Shown here: piece after piece, positions 5,547-7,182 of the stretch
Position numbering within the stretch: position 1 is the stretch's first letter
Layout of the letters: each line of letters starts with the position of its first letter
NCBI GenBank assembly: GCA_038234155.1
Contig: JBBSUT010000119.1
Location: 1-7,182 of the forward strand
Direction: 5' to 3'
DNA length: 7,182 bases
Origin: Novosphingopyxis sp038234155
GTDB lineage: Bacteria; Pseudomonadota; Alphaproteobacteria; Sphingomonadales; Sphingomonadaceae
Program-made: the position numbers and the translations under genes
The notes under the pieces: model-generated
The model's database searches: none
The model's input: only the letters and a program-made list of their open reading frames with translations
Told to the model about the DNA's origin: nothing

Positions 5547-6488
5547 ATGGCGCTCATTCCTTCCGGTATTAACGATAACGCCCGAACGGGTATGCTTCTG
5601 GCCCTGGCCGGTTTTGCCAGTCTGTCGGTGGGTGACGGCATCATCAAGTCGATGGCCGGCGAGTGGCCGGGGACGGCGGTCGCCGCGCTGCGTTACACCC
5701 TGGGGGCGATTGGCCTGGGCACAATCCTGTTTTTGAAGGAGGGACGCGCGGGCTTCCGCATGCCATTGGCGCGCACGCAGTTGGCACGCGGGTTCGTCGT
5801 GGCGCTGGCGACGGTGTCCTTCTTCACCGCGATCTTTCTGATGCCGTTGGCCGAAGCCACGGCGATCCAGTTCACCAGCCCGATGCTGACCGCGCTTTTG
5901 TCGGCGGTGCTGCTGAAGGAACGCGCCTCGAAACGGGTGTGGATCGCCACCATCATCGCATTTGCTGGTGTGCTCATTGTGCTACGGCCGAATATAACCT
6001 TGCTCGGATGGGCAGCGCTGCTGCCGTTGGTCGCCGCGCTGGGAATGGCGTTCCTGATGATTTTCAACCGGGCGGTGTCGGATGCGGGATCGGGCCTGCT
6101 GATGCAGGTGCTGATCGCCGGGATCGCGGCGCCCATCCTGGTGGTGGCCGCGGCCATCGGCCATTTCAGCGGGTTTGCGCCGCTCCACATCGGGTGGCCG
6201 CACTGGAGCGTGGTGGCCCGGTGCGCGCTGGTGGCGGTCACTGCCAGCACGGCGCACTGGATCGTCTATACCGCCACCACCCGCGCCTCGGCCGCCACGG
6301 TCGCGCCGATGGTCTATGTACAGCTGATCGTGGCGCTCGGCATCGGCATGATTTTCTACGGCGATTTTCCGGACGGAATCTCGATCGTCGGTTCCGCGCT
6401 CATCGTCGCCGCGGGCCTGTGGCTATGGCGCCAACGTCAGATCGCGCCGCGCCGGGATGTGCCGGCGATGGAGGGCACGCCGGATTGA
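5547..6488 (+). CDS. DMT superfamily transporter with two EamA domains (copy 2)
   Basis: A 313-residue inner-membrane protein with about ten hydrophobic segments in two EamA repeats (about 14-147 and 153-293). The first repeat has FLMPLAEATAIQFTSPMLTA (97-116), LLKERASKRVW (122-132) and IIAFAGVLIVLRPN (136-149), matching EamA copy 1 closely in the same places. The second repeat has TRASAATVAPMVYVQLI (245-261) and a GDFPD turn (272-276). The substrate is unknown. The frame is open from a TTG at 5517. I chose the ATG at 5547 (MALIPSGIND), although no clear Shine-Dalgarno precedes it. The ATG at 5592 is an alternative that would still keep the first helix. It diverges from cpaF and converges with the gene at the right end, with 10 bases between the stops. 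Confidence 0.92.
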   Translation: MALIPSGINDNARTGMLLALAGFASLSVGDGIIKSMAGEWPGTAVAALRYTLGAIGLGTILFLKEGRAGFRMPLARTQLARGFVVALATVSFFTAIFLMPLAEATAIQFTSPMLTALLSAVLLKERASKRVWIATIIAFAGVLIVLRPNITLLGWAALLPLVAALGMAFLMIFNRAVSDAGSGLLMQVLIAGIAAPILVVAAAIGHFSGFAPLHIGWPHWSVVARCALVAVTASTAHWIVYTATTRASAATVAPMVYVQLIVALGIGMIFYGDFPDGISIVGSALIVAAGLWLWRQRQIAPRRDVPAMEGTPD

Positions 6489-6498
6489 GGAGAAGTGG

Positions 6499-7182
6499 TC
6501 ATGGTTTGGCATACAGATCGTTTCGCACGTAAACACGGATCATGCGCCAGCCATGCCGGATACGACCCGCAAGCTGATAATTGGACTCGAGCGCAGTGCG
6601 AAGTTCGTCGACATTTGCGCGATTTAGAATTGGAACAACCTTGGTTTCGGCCATCACGATGGCGCCGGGGCGACTGTGCATGACGCGCCGCATTTCTGCG
6701 GCTGAATCAACGCCCAGACCGGTGCGCTCCACATCGTTCGAAAGATGATCCGGATAGGCAAATCTGCTGGGCAGACAGCTATGCGTCGTCAGATAGAGGG
6801 AAGAGGGGCCATCGAACACATAAAGACAATTTCGCGACGACCCTACATAGGGTGAAATTATTCTGGTCAACGCGGCTATCGAAGCCTTTCGATCGACCGT
6901 CTGCTTCCACGAAGGCGTATCGCTGATCCATAGTGGCCAGGCGGTCAGAAGGATGACGATCAGAACTGCGGTAAGCCGCTTCCTTAGAAGCGGCGCAGTG
7001 AGAATACTCAGCGTCAGCAGTAGCGGCATGAAGTAATACCAGTAGAAATTGCTGATCATGAGAAAACCGAGCGCCGCTGCTACCGACCAGCCGAACAACA
7101 CCGGCGCATCCCGGTGCGTTTCAGTCTCTCCAACTCCACCGAGACGCGCTAATCCCATCAGCCCAACGGCGATCAATGGTAA
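6499..7182 (-). CDS. Membrane protein with C-terminal soluble domain, possibly GT-C/GT39-type glycosyltransferase, N-terminus beyond the window
   Basis: The frame stays open through the window edge (its first visible codons read LPLIAVG), so the start lies outside. The 227 visible residues hold hydrophobic segments at about 30-45, 49-66 and 71-86, then a soluble domain of about 140 residues. That domain contains CLYVFDGPSSLYLTTHSC (119-136), LPSRFAYPDHL (137-147), LGVDSAAEMRRVM (156-168) and RPGAIVMAE (171-179). The layout of several helices followed by a soluble tail resembles GT-C/GT39-like membrane glycosyltransferases, and I recall the FDGPS and YPDHL blocks from such proteins of sphingomonads. 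The catalytic N-terminal loop is not visible, so the call is tentative. GC over the gene, counted by eye from ten 60-base lines, is about 55%, against 60-75% in sampled lines of the gene beside it. This fits transfer or membership of a surface-polysaccharide region. Confidence 0.6.
   Translation of the reverse strand, partial: LPLIAVGLMGLARLGGVGETETHRDAPVLFGWSVAAALGFLMISNFYWYYFMPLLLTLSILTAPLLRKRLTAVLIVILLTAWPLWISDTPSWKQTVDRKASIAALTRIISPYVGSSRNCLYVFDGPSSLYLTTHSCLPSRFAYPDHLSNDVERTGLGVDSAAEMRRVMHSRPGAIVMAETKVVPILNRANVDELRTALESNYQLAGRIRHGWRMIRVYVRNDLYAKP

Noticed and set aside
1..7182. Mobile element, CRISPR array, tRNA/rRNA, toxin-antitoxin or defence system.
   Set aside because: No transposase or integrase, no regularly spaced repeat array, no tRNA-like cloverleaf and no defence domain could be recognised on either strand.

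Overview
The window is high-GC DNA whose gene content points to an alphaproteobacterium, most likely of the Sphingomonadales. The clues are a split glycine decarboxylase (separate P2 subunit), an ABA4-like membrane protein, a DUF938 protein, EamA-type transporters and a CpaF ATPase. The assignment rests on remembered family resemblance, not on a search.

Layout. (1) Positions 1-2490 look like one plus-strand transcription unit: the 3' part of gcvPB (P-protein subunit 2 of the glycine cleavage system), then after 5 bases an ABA4-like (DUF4281) membrane protein, then a DUF938 methyltransferase-like protein joined to it by an ATGA stop/start overlap inside a run of seven A residues. (2) Positions 2491-2683 are non-coding and carry short repeats and weak hairpins between convergent genes. 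(3) A minus-strand DMT/EamA transporter (2684-3625) diverges from a small two-helix membrane protein (3699-3899). (4) A minus-strand CpaF-type secretion/pilus ATPase (3908-5431) stands without any other Flp/Tad gene in view. (5) A second DMT/EamA transporter (5547-6488, plus strand) diverges from cpaF across a 115-base spacer. (6) The window ends inside a minus-strand gene (6499-7182) for a membrane protein with a C-terminal soluble domain. Only its C-terminal part is visible. Its GC is about 55%, clearly below its neighbours.

How the genes fit together. gcvPB belongs to one-carbon metabolism. The two downstream genes are probably co-transcribed with it, but no functional link can be read from the sequence. 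The two EamA transporters have the same predicted length (313 residues) and flank the small gene and cpaF. The rest looks like ordinary chromosomal neighbourhood. I found no mobile element, CRISPR array, RNA gene or evident new multi-gene system. The points most worth checking are the slippery-looking heptamer at the ABA4-like/DUF938 junction, the isolated cpaF, the low-GC gene at the right end, and the structured intergenic region at 2495-2673.
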